DNA of 40,831 bases from Selenomonas sp. FOBRC6 (GTDB lineage Bacteria; Bacillota; Negativicutes; Selenomonadales; Selenomonadaceae). Made by a program: the position numbers and the translations under genes. The notes beneath the pieces are model-generated. The model saw nothing but the letters and a program-made list of their open reading frames with translations, was not told the origin of the DNA and did no database searches. Of this stretch, positions 1-7,550 are shown in pieces; within the stretch, counting starts at the first letter, position 1, and every line of letters begins with the position of its first letter. The stretch is taken from assembly GCF_000286455.1 (NCBI RefSeq), contig NZ_ALKG01000022.1, positions 1 through 40,831 on the forward strand. The letters run 5' to 3'.

Positions 1-35
1 ATCGCACGCTCGCACCAACATCACAGTATTCTGCC

Positions 36-842
36 TTACATCGCCGCAATCGTAATGCCGTTTGCCTCGGCAAGCGCAACTGCGCGTTCCTTGTCAATGA
101 AGAGAGTCTTGTCCGCCTCGATCACGAGTGCCGCCGCCTTTGCTGCAACCAGAGACTCGATCGTATCAAGTCCGACCGCCGGCACATCAAAGCGGCTGTC
201 CTGCTGCGGCTTCGCAGCCTTTGCAACGACCGCACCGCCGCCCGCGAGCTGACCGCCGCGACGAATGCAAGCATCCGTTCCCTCGATTGCCTCGAGTGCC
301 ATGACCGCACGATTCTTCACAACGGCGGTCTGCCCGACATCGAGACGCCCGATCTCGCGCGCCATCTGGAGTCCATACTCCATATCCGCACGCTCGGCGT
401 CCGTCGGCTGACGGCTCGTCAGCACTCCTGCCGAAGGCATCAGCGGGCGGATGAGTGCCGTCTGGTCAAGCGGGGTCACGCCGACCTTCATCAGCGCTCC
501 GACGAACATCATCATGATCGTATCGTCGTTCTGGTTCGGCAGCTGCATGAGCATCCCACGCAGCATCTCGTCGGGCTGGATTGCGCCCGTGAAGAGCAGT
601 TCCTTCGTCACCTTGCCGATCATCGTGACCTTCTTGATCTCTTCCTGCTGCAAATACGCAAGAATCGATGCAATCGAGCCGATGCTGATCTCACGATAGA
701 CCGATGCCGCATCCTTCAGCTCCGGATCGCAGTCCGGCAGGAGTGCGATCGCGTGTACCTCGTAGCCGAGCGCACGCGCCGCACGCGCGCACGCGGCGGG
801 CAGATGTCCGACACCCGCGAGCAGACCCAGTTTTTCCATCAT
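36..842 (-). CDS. lpxI: UDP-2,3-diacylglucosamine pyrophosphatase LpxI
   Basis: A 268-aa protein that matches the LpxI (DUF1009) family along its whole length: the N-terminal LGLLAGVGHLP segment, the central IGKVTKELLF segment and the C-terminal GLDTIESL segment are characteristic. LpxI hydrolyses UDP-2,3-diacylglucosamine to lipid X and UMP and replaces LpxH in many bacteria. It is the last gene seen of lpxC-fabZ-lpxA-lpxI. The lpxA stop is 6 bases before the ATG, and a GAGGGATA ribosome site overlaps the end of lpxA. A second ATG directly follows the first, so the start could be 3 bases later. The 35 bases beyond its stop are too short to show the next gene. Family assignment is from recognition of the sequence, not from a search. 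Confidence 0.9.
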   Translation of the reverse strand: MMEKLGLLAGVGHLPAACARAARALGYEVHAIALLPDCDPELKDAASVYREISIGSIASILAYLQQEEIKKVTMIGKVTKELLFTGAIQPDEMLRGMLMQLPNQNDDTIMMMFVGALMKVGVTPLDQTALIRPLMPSAGVLTSRQPTDAERADMEYGLQMAREIGRLDVGQTAVVKNRAVMALEAIEGTDACIRRGGQLAGGGAVVAKAAKPQQDSRFDVPAVGLDTIESLVAAKAAALVIEADKTLFIDKERAVALAEANGITIAAM

Positions 843-848
843 TATCCC

Positions 849-1661
849 TCACTCATCCTCATGACGTTCGCGGCAGATCCCACGCTCCGCGTTGCGGAGG
901 AAGCGCAGCAGATGATCGATCTCCTCACAGGAGTCCACCTCCTGCTCAATGACCGCAATCGCCTGCGTGAGGTTCAGCCCCGAACGATAGAGAATCTTAT
1001 ATGCCTGTTTGATGCGGCGGCGCACATCGATGGGAATGCCCGCACGCGAAATGCCGACGCTGTTCAGCCCCACGGCACGCGCGGGATGCCCGTCCACCAT
1101 CGTGAACGGCACGACATCCTGCACGAGCTTCGACGTGCCGCCGATCATCGCATTGCGCCCAATCTTCACAAACTGATGGACGCCCGCCATGCCGCCGATG
1201 ACCACGCCGTCCTCAACGATGGCGTGCCCCGCGAGCATCGCCGCATTGCTCATGATGATGCGGTTGCCGAGTATGCAGTTGTGCGCGATGTGCGTATACG
1301 CCATGAGCAAGCAATCGTCGCCGATGCGCGTCTCCTCACCCTCGCCCGTCGCGCGGTGCACGGTCGCGCACTCGCGGATCGTCGTGCGGTCACCGATAAA
1401 CGTATAGCTCTTCTCGCCCTTGAACTTCAGATCCTGCGGCACCTCACCGATGGATGCGCCCTGGAATATATGGCAGTCACGGCCGATCTGGGTCCACTCC
1501 TTGATCACAACGTGCGGGCCGATCTTCGTCCCCTCACCGATCTGGACATGATCCGAGATGACCGCATAGGGACCAATCTCCACGTTCTTTGCGATGCGTG
1601 CTGTCGGTGCAATCACCGCCGTCTCATGGATGTAGGCAATAACCTTGCTGCTGCCTGTCAT
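849..1661 (-). CDS. lpxA: UDP-N-acetylglucosamine acyltransferase LpxA
   Basis: A 270-aa left-handed beta-helix acyltransferase, built from hexapeptide repeats of the [IV]GxxxxI type from about residue 12 to 195, followed by a helical C-terminal domain. It transfers an R-3-hydroxyacyl chain from acyl carrier protein to UDP-GlcNAc, the first step of lipid A synthesis in the cytoplasm. The catalytic His is in THIAHNC (His127). The start ATG has AAGGAG upstream. It follows fabZ after 169 bases. That gap carries no gene and no clear terminator, so lpxA is probably still in the lpxC operon. A lipid A gene in this otherwise Firmicutes-like context points to a Negativicute with an outer membrane. 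Confidence 0.95.
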   Translation of the reverse strand: MTGSSKVIAYIHETAVIAPTARIAKNVEIGPYAVISDHVQIGEGTKIGPHVVIKEWTQIGRDCHIFQGASIGEVPQDLKFKGEKSYTFIGDRTTIRECATVHRATGEGEETRIGDDCLLMAYTHIAHNCILGNRIIMSNAAMLAGHAIVEDGVVIGGMAGVHQFVKIGRNAMIGGTSKLVQDVVPFTMVDGHPARAVGLNSVGISRAGIPIDVRRRIKQAYKILYRSGLNLTQAIAVIEQEVDSCEEIDHLLRFLRNAERGICRERHEDE

Positions 1662-1830
1662 CTATTTCAACTCCTTCAGCCCCAAACGAATTTAGGGCAG
1701 ACATTTTCCACTCTCTCTTATCATCCGGCAGGAAGGCTGTGTATTCACCTCGGAAAATCAGCCGCATTCTCCGAATAATCCTGTTTATCGGTGGATTATG
1801 TCCGGTTTTCCTGCATTTATAGCTCAGTTT

Positions 1831-2271
1831 TTAGAGCTCATCCCCGTTTTTCAGTGCGAATTTGAAATCCGCCGAGGCAACGAGTTCATCCTCGACATAG
1901 GCATCCGCGTGCAGCACACCGAAGACACCGCGCACGCGCACGAGCTCCGCCTTCGTCACGACGACATCGCCGGGCACGACGGGGCGCTTGAACTTCACAT
2001 TCTCCATTCCGCCGAAGAGCGCGATCTTGCCGCGATGTTCCTCGGGGTAAAGCATGGTGACGCCGCCCACTTGCGCCATCCCCTCGAGGAGGAGTACGCC
2101 GGGCATGATCGGATGTCCCGGGAAATGTCCGAGGAAGAACGGTTCGTTCATCGTCACGCACTTGATCCCCGTCGCCGATTTGAACGGCACCAGATCCGTA
2201 ATCCGATCCACGAGCAGCATCGGCGGACGATGCGGCAGAATCTGCTGAATCTCATTGATGTCCAAAGTCAT
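1831..2271 (-). CDS. fabZ: 3-hydroxyacyl-ACP dehydratase FabZ
   Basis: A 146-aa hotdog-fold dehydratase that removes water from 3-hydroxyacyl-ACP in type II fatty acid synthesis. It shows the family landmarks ILPHRPPMLLVDRI near the N-terminus, the catalytic His in GHFPGHPIMPGVL (about residue 49) and Glu63 in LLEGMAQ. The start chosen at MTLDIN lies 1 base after the lpxC stop and is preceded by GGAGAGG. A longer in-frame reading would overlap lpxC and lacks family similarity. FabZ and LpxA/LpxC share the 3-hydroxyacyl-ACP pool, so their co-transcription balances phospholipid and lipid A synthesis. This clustering is common in bacteria with LPS. Confidence 0.95.
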   Translation of the reverse strand: MTLDINEIQQILPHRPPMLLVDRITDLVPFKSATGIKCVTMNEPFFLGHFPGHPIMPGVLLLEGMAQVGGVTMLYPEEHRGKIALFGGMENVKFKRPVVPGDVVVTKAELVRVRGVFGVLHADAYVEDELVASADFKFALKNGDEL

Positions 2272-2272
2272 G

Positions 2273-3097
2273 CTATTCCCTCTCCTCTGCAATCTGTTTC
2301 GCCAGCGCCGTATTGAGTGCGTGCCCCGACGCAACTGCTATGATATGACCGCGAATCATGCCCGCCAGGCGCAGATCCCCGAGTACATCGAGGATCTTGT
2401 GCCGAACGAGCTCGTTCGGGAAGTTCAACGGGTTCATCCATCCCTCGTCGTTGTAGACGATCACCGTCTCGAGCGAGCCGCCGAGACCGAGGCCGTTCGC
2501 CTGCAGCGCTGCGACCTCCTTCTCATAGGCGATCGTCCGCGCGGGCGCAATCTCCTTCTCATACGCCTCTGGCGTGACCTCGAGATCGTAGTACTGCACG
2601 CCGATCAGCGGATGATCGTTCAGCGACGTGAACGAGACGCGCAGCCCGTCATAGGGCAGAGCCATGATGAAGTGACTGCCGTCGTCCACGCGATAGATGC
2701 GGTCAATCACCGTCACCCGCCGCTCTGCATCCTGCTCCACTGTGCCCGCCTCCGCAATCAGGCGGAAGAACGTGCGTGCACTGCCGTCCACCACGGGCGG
2801 CTCCTCCGCATCGAGCAGGACGAGGCAGTTGTCCACGCCGTGCACGTGCAGGGCGCTCATCAGATGCTCAATCGTAAAGAACTTCAGCGAGCCCGCACCG
2901 ATCGTCGTTGCACGCAGCGTCGCCGTCACATGTGCCGCCGTCGCAGGGACGGGCACAGCCTCGGGCAGATCGGAGCGCGCGAACAGTATGCCCGACCCCG
3001 GTGCTGCCGGAGCGAGTTCCATATGTACCGGCTTTCCCGAGTGCAGCCCGATTCCATCGTAGACTACACGCGCAGCCAGCGTTCTCTCTTTTTGCAA
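2273..3097 (-). CDS. lpxC: UDP-3-O-acyl-N-acetylglucosamine deacetylase LpxC
   Basis: A 274-aa zinc deacetylase that performs the committed step of lipid A synthesis. The general base and first zinc ligand are in IEHLMSALH (Glu77, His78), the other zinc ligands in VRHKILDVLGD (His233, Asp237), and a catalytic His in SGHALN (His259). The N-terminus TLAARVVYDGIGLHSG is typical. The start is TTG at 3097, seven bases after GAGGAGG. The nearby ATG is in another frame. It is the first gene of the lpx operon and has its own promoter at 3140-3168. The protein is slightly shorter at the C-terminus than the E. coli enzyme. Confidence 0.95.
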   Translation of the reverse strand: MQKERTLAARVVYDGIGLHSGKPVHMELAPAAPGSGILFARSDLPEAVPVPATAAHVTATLRATTIGAGSLKFFTIEHLMSALHVHGVDNCLVLLDAEEPPVVDGSARTFFRLIAEAGTVEQDAERRVTVIDRIYRVDDGSHFIMALPYDGLRVSFTSLNDHPLIGVQYYDLEVTPEAYEKEIAPARTIAYEKEVAALQANGLGLGGSLETVIVYNDEGWMNPLNFPNELVRHKILDVLGDLRLAGMIRGHIIAVASGHALNTALAKQIAEERE

Positions 3098-3139
3098 GTC
3101 ATATCCTCCTCGGACACTGACATAGACTCATACGTTTAT

Positions 3140-3168
3140 ATGATACTAAAAATTTTTCCATCTTGCAA
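3140..3168 (-). promoter_or_regulatory. Promoter of lpxC operon
   Basis: On the minus strand a -35 TTGCAA (3163-3168) and a -10 TATCAT (3140-3145) are separated by 17 bases, about 40 bases before the lpxC start. It stands back to back with the ssrA promoter, whose -35 begins 5 bases away. Confidence 0.65.
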
Positions 3169-3173
3169 GGGAT

Positions 3174-3202
3174 TTGACAGATTGTATTCGTTCTGCTATT
3201 AT
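3174..3202 (+). promoter_or_regulatory. Probable ssrA (tmRNA) promoter
   Basis: A perfect -35 TTGACA (3174-3179), a 17-base spacer and a -10 TATTAT (3197-3202). Transcription would begin near 3209, some 187 bases before the mature tmRNA end. Almost all of that leader is the inverted-repeat element at 3226-3385. Confidence 0.75.
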
Positions 3203-3225
3203 ATGGACAAGCGCATATGCTCTCG

Positions 3226-3385
3226 GAAGCACTGATAAATTCAGCACGGACATCTTGGCACATCTTTTTCCTCCTGTCTTTGTCAACAAATCCTCCACAT
3301 AGCTCTTGCTATGCGTCCGGTTTGTTTCCTTGACAGGATAAAAAATCTGCACCAATCTGACCGACTTCATTTTATCAGCGATTCC
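3226..3385 (+). mobile_element. MITE-like inverted-repeat element, copy A
   Basis: A 160-bp non-coding element. Its left end GAAGCACTGATAAATTCA and the reverse complement of its right end GGAATCGCTGATAAAATGAA form imperfect terminal inverted repeats with the shared core CTGATAAA. It aligns end to end with the 162-bp copy B at 20826-20987, estimated by eye at about 75-80 % identity, on the same strand. Flanking CTCTC (left) and CTCCC (right) may be a decayed 5-bp target duplication if the boundary is shifted by one base. It encodes no credible protein. It lies between the ssrA promoter and ssrA. Confidence 0.75.
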
Positions 3386-3395
3386 TCCCATTATC

Positions 3396-3747
3396 GGGGA
3401 TGTAATGGTCTCGACGGGGATGGGTAGTATGTGGACAGCGAGCCGGGGGGTCATCACCCCGTTAGTAAGGTGAAACTTTTATTTAAACATAAAAGCAAAC
3501 GAAGACTACGCTCTGGCGGCTTAAGCCAGCCCCTTTCCGTCTGCCTCCCGCACGGAGGGATACAGGGGTCAACTGCGGGATACCTGAGAGCCATCGCGCG
3601 ATAACTCTCACGGGAACTTCATCGTGATCGGCGCATCGTACCCTGTCTGCGGGGGACGCCGCGCCTAAAGCAAAGCACAGACTGCGCTCGGAGAAATCCA
3701 TGTAGTATTATCTTCGGACAGGAGTTCGATTCTCCTCATCTCCACCA
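3396..3747 (+). ncRNA. ssrA: Transfer-messenger RNA (tmRNA)
   Basis: A 352-nt tmRNA. The 5' end GGGGATG pairs with CATCTCC just before the encoded 3' ACCA to form the tRNA-like acceptor stem. The start GGGGATGTAATGG..TCGACGGGG and the T-arm GGAGTTCGATTCTCC are characteristic. The tag reading frame runs GCA (3495) to TAA (3524) and encodes ANEDYALAA. tmRNA rescues stalled ribosomes with SmpB and marks the nascent chain for proteolysis. A rho-independent terminator follows at 3761-3786. The mature 5' end would be made by RNase P from a longer precursor. Confidence 0.97.
3495..3524 (+). other. tmRNA proteolysis-tag reading frame
   Basis: Codons GCA AAC GAA GAC TAC GCT CTG GCG GCT TAA inside ssrA encode ANEDYALAA. 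The terminal LAA/ALAA is the usual ClpXP-recognised end. The resume codon is GCA. Confidence 0.92.
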
Positions 3748-3760
3748 ATTCGACTGTATG

Positions 3761-3786
3761 AGCCGCCCAGAGGGGCGGCTTTTTTG
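3761..3786 (+). terminator. ssrA terminator
   Basis: Stem AGCCGCCC / GGGGCGGCT with a 3-base loop, followed by a T run, 14 bases after the tmRNA CCA end. Confidence 0.85.
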
Positions 3787-3797
3787 TTTTGTAAATC

Positions 3798-3825
3798 AAA
3801 AAGCCGCACGCGTTCTGCATGCGGC
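3798..3825 (-). terminator. Terminator of the exonuclease gene
   Basis: On the minus strand the 9-bp stem GCCGCATGC / GCGTGCGGC (one wobble) with a 5-base loop is followed by TTTTTG, 14 bases after the exonuclease stop. It converges with the ssrA terminator. Confidence 0.85.
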
Positions 3826-3838
3826 AATCCGTTCTGCG

Positions 3839-4498
3839 TTACAAATTGTTCTTCAATTTTTCCAGATCGGGAAAGAGATCGCCGATCGCGTCGGAGAGCC
3901 CTTCGCTTGGTTCTAGGATTTCGAGAACGGGGCGCATGGTCTCGCGGAATTTCGCATCATCCTGCATGAGTGCGAGGACGGCGCTCGTGTTCACGGCGTC
4001 GGCGAGTGCAGAGTGCTGACTGCCCTCGAATCTGCGCCCCATCGCGCCGAGTGCATGCTTCAGCGCAAGGCTGTTGTGCAGCCCGAGGCGGTCGTCGAAG
4101 GCCTGTTGCAGGTCAACCCAGCGCGCATCGAGCCAGCCTACATCGAATGCGGGCAGCTTCAGGCGGCATTCCTTGCGCAGCTGCTTGATGTCGGACATGC
4201 TCCACGAGTAGATCTTCGTCTCCGCCTCGCCGATCCATGCGACGAAGGAGTGAAAGCTCTCAGAGAATGCGGGGCGTCCTGCGACCTGCTCCTGCGTGAT
4301 GCCTGTGAGCTCCGTGATGTGCTTCTTCACCATCCCGTACTCGGGGCAGACATAGCACTGGAATTCGTCCTCCTGCTCGAAGTTCTCATTCAGGCGGACG
4401 GCACCGATCTCGATGATCTCCCCGTTGAGTTTTCGGCGTACTTCCCTGTGCTCCTTCGAGACAGGGTTCATCTCAAGGTCTACGACGATGTGTTTCAT
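3839..4498 (-). CDS. DEDDh-family 3'-5' exonuclease domain protein
   Basis: A 219-aa protein of the RNase T/DnaQ exonuclease fold. Exo I is VVDLEMNP (Asp7, Glu9), Exo II is around WSMSDIKQL (Asp), and Exo III is HSALADAVN (His and Asp), giving the DEDDh metal-binding set. It resembles the small stand-alone exonucleases of the KapD group, though the exact substrate (RNA or DNA) cannot be read from sequence. The start chosen is ATG at 4498 with AAGGA six bases upstream. A TTG two codons earlier is less likely. It is monocistronic, with a strong promoter at 4620-4648 and its own terminator. Confidence 0.82.
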   Translation of the reverse strand: MKHIVVDLEMNPVSKEHREVRRKLNGEIIEIGAVRLNENFEQEDEFQCYVCPEYGMVKKHITELTGITQEQVAGRPAFSESFHSFVAWIGEAETKIYSWSMSDIKQLRKECRLKLPAFDVGWLDARWVDLQQAFDDRLGLHNSLALKHALGAMGRRFEGSQHSALADAVNTSAVLALMQDDAKFRETMRPVLEILEPSEGLSDAIGDLFPDLEKLKNNL

Positions 4499-4619
4499 GA
4501 GCAATCCTTACTTTCGAAAAAATCTGCCGCAAATGACGCACGGCAGACGGTGTTGCGGTATTTTGTGGCGCGGCTCAGCTGACGCGCGTTTTCTGCATGA
4601 AATGTTTCGTGTTTGTATT

Positions 4620-4648
4620 ACTATAGCACAAGATTTTCAGAAAATCAA
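4620..4648 (-). promoter_or_regulatory. Promoter of the exonuclease gene
   Basis: -35 TTGATT (4643-4648), 17-base spacer, -10 TATAGT (4620-4625) on the minus strand. It predicts a leader of about 115 bases before the ATG. Confidence 0.65.
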
Positions 4649-4741
4649 CGTCTAGGTATTTTGTCCTATCTTTTTCCTGTTTCATTTTCCTCAAAACGTG
4701 GTAGAATACAGAAGGGGAACTAGGGGAAGGAGAATCTGCTC

Positions 4742-5935
4742 ATGAATTGGAAAGTCGTCCTCGTGCTGCTGACATGCAATGTGCTCTTCATGTCCGCGAG
4801 CTATACGATGATTATTCCGTTCCTGCCGATGTATCTGACGAGCGAGCTCGGCGTTGACGATGCGACGGTGAATCTCTGGTCGGGCGTGGCATTCTCCGTG
4901 ACCTTCCTCGTCTCGGCGGTCATGGCGCCAATCTGGGGGCGCATTGCCGACCGCAAGGGGAAACGCCTCATGGCAATGCGTGCGAGCCTCCTCATCTCCC
5001 TCAGTTACTTCCTCGGCGGCATCGTCACCTCGCCCGAGCAGCTCGTATTGGTACGCATCTTTCAGGGATTTGCCTCGGGGCTCTGGCCGATGGACCTTGC
5101 AATCATGACGCTCTATGCGCCGCGCGAACGGCTCGGCTTCTCACTCGGCATCATGCAGGGAACGCTGACGGCGGGCGGTGTCGTCGGGCCTCTGCTCGGC
5201 GGCGTGCTCGCGGAGGCGTTCGGCATGCGCGCGAGCTTCTACATCGGCGGTATCGCGCTCTTCATCAACTTCCTCGCGTTCACCTTCATCATCAAGGAGC
5301 CTCCGATGCCGCAGGAGAGCGCGCCGCTCACAGCGGAGGAACAAAATTCGTGGCATCTCTGGCGCATCCCCATCCTGCGCACAATGATGATCGTGAGCAC
5401 GCTCGCGCAGATGGTGACGTTCATCCTTATGCCCGTCATCACAACTTACATCAAACACCTCGCGGGAGACATGGAGAATATCGTGCTCGTCGCGGGCGTT
5501 GTGTTCTCGCTCGGCGGCATTGCGGGCGCGATGTCCGCGCCGCTCTGGGGCATCTTCGGCACACGGCGCAGCTACTTCGTCGCCATGTGCCTCGCGATGT
5601 CCTGCGCGGGCACGATGCTCGCACTGCAAGGCATCCCCGAGACACTGCTCCCGTTCGCTGCGATGCAGTTCGGCGTGGGGCTCTTCCTCGCGGGGATTCA
5701 GCCCTCTCTGAACGCCGTGATTGCGCAGCACACGCCCGCGCAGCTGAAAGGCAGCGTGTTCGGCATGCTCTTCGCCGCACAGCAGGTCGGTGGGGTTACG
5801 GGGCCGCTCCTCGGCGGCGTGGTCGCAACCTACCTTGGCATGCACTATCTCTTTCCAACAGCAGGGTTGATTCTCATCGTACTTGCGCTGTTTGTTTGGT
5901 GGAGGTATATTATGCGGGGACACGCACCCGCATGA
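4742..5935 (+). CDS. MFS multidrug-type efflux transporter
   Basis: A 397-aa polytopic membrane protein with about 12 hydrophobic segments and a hydrophilic central loop near residues 185-205 (PPMPQESAPLTAEEQNS), the usual two six-helix halves. Motif A of the DHA1 drug:H+ antiporters is present in the first cytoplasmic loop as WGRIADRKGKR (about residues 65-75), and a motif C-like GVVGPLLGG follows in helix 5. The second half repeats the pattern in GVTGPLLGGVV. It is closest in appearance to MdtG/TetA-like exporters. The substrate is unknown. The start ATG has AAGGAG nine bases upstream, and a -10-like TAGAAT is at 4702-4707. It is a single gene, converging on leuB at a shared terminator. Confidence 0.85.
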   Translation: MNWKVVLVLLTCNVLFMSASYTMIIPFLPMYLTSELGVDDATVNLWSGVAFSVTFLVSAVMAPIWGRIADRKGKRLMAMRASLLISLSYFLGGIVTSPEQLVLVRIFQGFASGLWPMDLAIMTLYAPRERLGFSLGIMQGTLTAGGVVGPLLGGVLAEAFGMRASFYIGGIALFINFLAFTFIIKEPPMPQESAPLTAEEQNSWHLWRIPILRTMMIVSTLAQMVTFILMPVITTYIKHLAGDMENIVLVAGVVFSLGGIAGAMSAPLWGIFGTRRSYFVAMCLAMSCAGTMLALQGIPETLLPFAAMQFGVGLFLAGIQPSLNAVIAQHTPAQLKGSVFGMLFAAQQVGGVTGPLLGGVVATYLGMHYLFPTAGLILIVLALFVWWRYIMRGHAPA

Positions 5936-5941
5936 TTTCAT

Positions 5942-5978
5942 AGCAAAAGGGAATGCCGCGCAGGCATTCCCTTTTGCT
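5942..5978. terminator. Bidirectional terminator between MFS gene and leuB
   Basis: A perfect 16-bp stem, AGCAAAAGGGAATGCC with its complement, and a 5-base loop. The outer part gives a T run in both directions, so it serves the convergent MFS gene and the ilv-leu operon. Confidence 0.9.
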
Positions 5979-5986
5979 ATATATGC

Positions 5987-7060
5987 TTACAGATGCGCGA
6001 GCACGGCGTCCGCCATCTCGCGCGTGCCGACCTTCGTGCAGCCTGTTCCCTCAATGTAGATGTCCGCCGTGCGTTTGCCGTCTGCGAGCGCCTCGTCCAC
6101 CGCCGCCTCGACAGCATCCGCCGCATCCTCCTCATGGAGCGCGTAGCGCAGGAGCATTGCCGCCGAGAGGATCGTCCCGAGCGGGTTTGCGATCCCCTGC
6201 CCCGCAATGTCGGGTGCGCTGCCGTGAATCGGCTCGAAGAGGCTCGTGCCCGTGCCGATGGACGCGGACGGCATGAGCCCAATCGAGCCGCCGATCACTG
6301 CCGCCTCATCGGAGAGAATGTCGCCAAAGAGGTTGCCTGTCACGATCACATCGAACTGCGTCGGACGCACGGCAAGCTGCATGGCACAGTTGTCAACGTA
6401 GAGATGATCTAGCCTTACATCCTCATACTCCTCGGCGAGCGCCGTCACTGTACGCCGCCAGAGGCGCGAGGTTGCAAGGACATTTGCCTTGTCCACAGAC
6501 GTGACCTTAGAGCGTCTGAGACGCGCCGTCTCGAATGCAAGGCGCGCGATGCGTTCCACCTCGGGCACGGAGTAGTTCTCCATATCCCACGCGCGTTCTG
6601 CGCCGTCCACCTGCTCGGACTCACATTTCTCACCGAAGTAGATGCCGCCGATCAGCTCGCGCACAATGACGAGATCGACACCGCGCACAAGCTCAGGCTT
6701 CAGCGGAGAGTGTGCAATGAGTGCGTTCGCGACCTTCACGGGGCGCAGATTCGCGTACAGACCCAGCCCCTTGCGCAGTCCGAGGATTGCGCGCTCGGGA
6801 CGCAGGGCTGGCTCGACCGCATCCCACTTTGTCCCGCCGACCGCACCGAAGAGCACGCCGTCCGATGCCTTGCAGACCGCGAGTGTGTCCTCGGGCAGCG
6901 GCGTTCCATATTTATCATATGCCGTGCCGCCCGCGTCGCGCGTTTCATACGTCAGGTCAAGCCCGAATTTCGCATCGACGGCTTTGAGGACGCGCACGGC
7001 TTCCTCGGTGATCTCCTGTCCGATGCCGTCACCGGGGACGACTGCAATCTTATACGCCAT
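5987..7060 (-). CDS. leuB: 3-isopropylmalate dehydrogenase LeuB
   Basis: A 357-aa NAD-dependent beta-decarboxylating dehydrogenase that oxidises 3-isopropylmalate to 2-oxoisocaproate in leucine synthesis. It starts [14 protein letters not shown], has the substrate-binding Arg residues in [14 protein letters not shown] and NLRPVK, the family signature [12 protein letters not shown], and [18 protein letters not shown] near the cofactor site. Start ATG at 7060 is preceded by GGAGG. An upstream in-frame ATG overlaps that ribosome site and is less likely. The gene overlaps the end of leuD by 11 bases and ends the operon, 9 bases from a bidirectional terminator. Confidence 0.96.
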   Translation of the reverse strand: MAYKIAVVPGDGIGQEITEEAVRVLKAVDAKFGLDLTYETRDAGGTAYDKYGTPLPEDTLAVCKASDGVLFGAVGGTKWDAVEPALRPERAILGLRKGLGLYANLRPVKVANALIAHSPLKPELVRGVDLVIVRELIGGIYFGEKCESEQVDGAERAWDMENYSVPEVERIARLAFETARLRRSKVTSVDKANVLATSRLWRRTVTALAEEYEDVRLDHLYVDNCAMQLAVRPTQFDVIVTGNLFGDILSDEAAVIGGSIGLMPSASIGTGTSLFEPIHGSAPDIAGQGIANPLGTILSAAMLLRYALHEEDAADAVEAAVDEALADGKRTADIYIEGTGCTKVGTREMADAVLAHL

Positions 7061-7550
7061 GGAATCCTCCATTCTCGCGGATGTAGTTCAGCAGACCGCC
7101 CGCGCGCGCAATGTCCTGCACGAAGCCCGGCAAGGGATGCGCGCGGAACGTATCGCCCGTCGAGAGGTTCTCGATCGCCCCCGTTGCCGTGTCCACGCGC
7201 AGATGGTCGCCCGCGCTGATCTTCTCCACAGCGTCCCCAATCTCGAGCAGCGGCAGGCCGATGTTAATGCCGTTGCGATAGAAGATGCGCGCAAAACTCG
7301 CTGCTATGACGACGGGCACGCCCGAAGCCGCAATCGCAATCGGCGCGTGCTCGCGCGAGGAGCCGCAGCCGAAGTTCTTGCCGCCGACCATGATGTCGCC
7401 CGCGACAACTTCTTTCGCGAACGTCGTATCAATGTCCTCCATGCAGTGCGCCGCGAGCGCCTTCGGCTCGAACGTATTGAGATAGCGCGCGGGGATGATA
7501 ACGTCCGTGTCGATGTTATCGCCGTAACGCCAGACCTTTCCCTCGAACAT
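7050..7550 (-). CDS. leuD: 3-isopropylmalate dehydratase small subunit LeuD
   Basis: A 166-aa swivel-domain subunit with the signatures [13 protein letters not shown] near the N-terminus and [12 protein letters not shown] in the middle. With LeuC it isomerises 2-isopropylmalate to 3-isopropylmalate. The short form (about 165 aa) and the 420-aa LeuC match the archaeal/bacterial type 2 isopropylmalate isomerase rather than the longer enterobacterial one. Its ATG overlaps the leuC stop by one base (TGATG) behind GAGGAGG, so the two subunits are translationally coupled. Confidence 0.95.
   Translation of the reverse strand: MFEGKVWRYGDNIDTDVIIPARYLNTFEPKALAAHCMEDIDTTFAKEVVAGDIMVGGKNFGCGSSREHAPIAIAASGVPVVIAASFARIFYRNGINIGLPLLEIGDAVEKISAGDHLRVDTATGAIENLSTGDTFRAHPLPGFVQDIARAGGLLNYIRENGGFHGV

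Noticed and set aside
1-35. A possible start of the next lipid A gene after lpxI.
   Set aside because: An ATG is present, but about 20 bases of coding sequence cannot support a call.
753-1778. A 341-codon plus-strand frame opposite lpxA.
   Set aside because: It is a shadow of lpxA with no start signal and His/Arg-rich sequence.
1662-1830. A possible small gene or promoter in the fabZ-lpxA gap.
   Set aside because: No frame with a ribosome site, no convincing -35/-10 pair and no hairpin with a T run could be found.
3146-3457. A 103-codon minus-strand frame across the ssrA leader.
   Set aside because: It spans promoters, the MITE-like element and the tmRNA start. It is not conserved between element copies and has no ribosome site.
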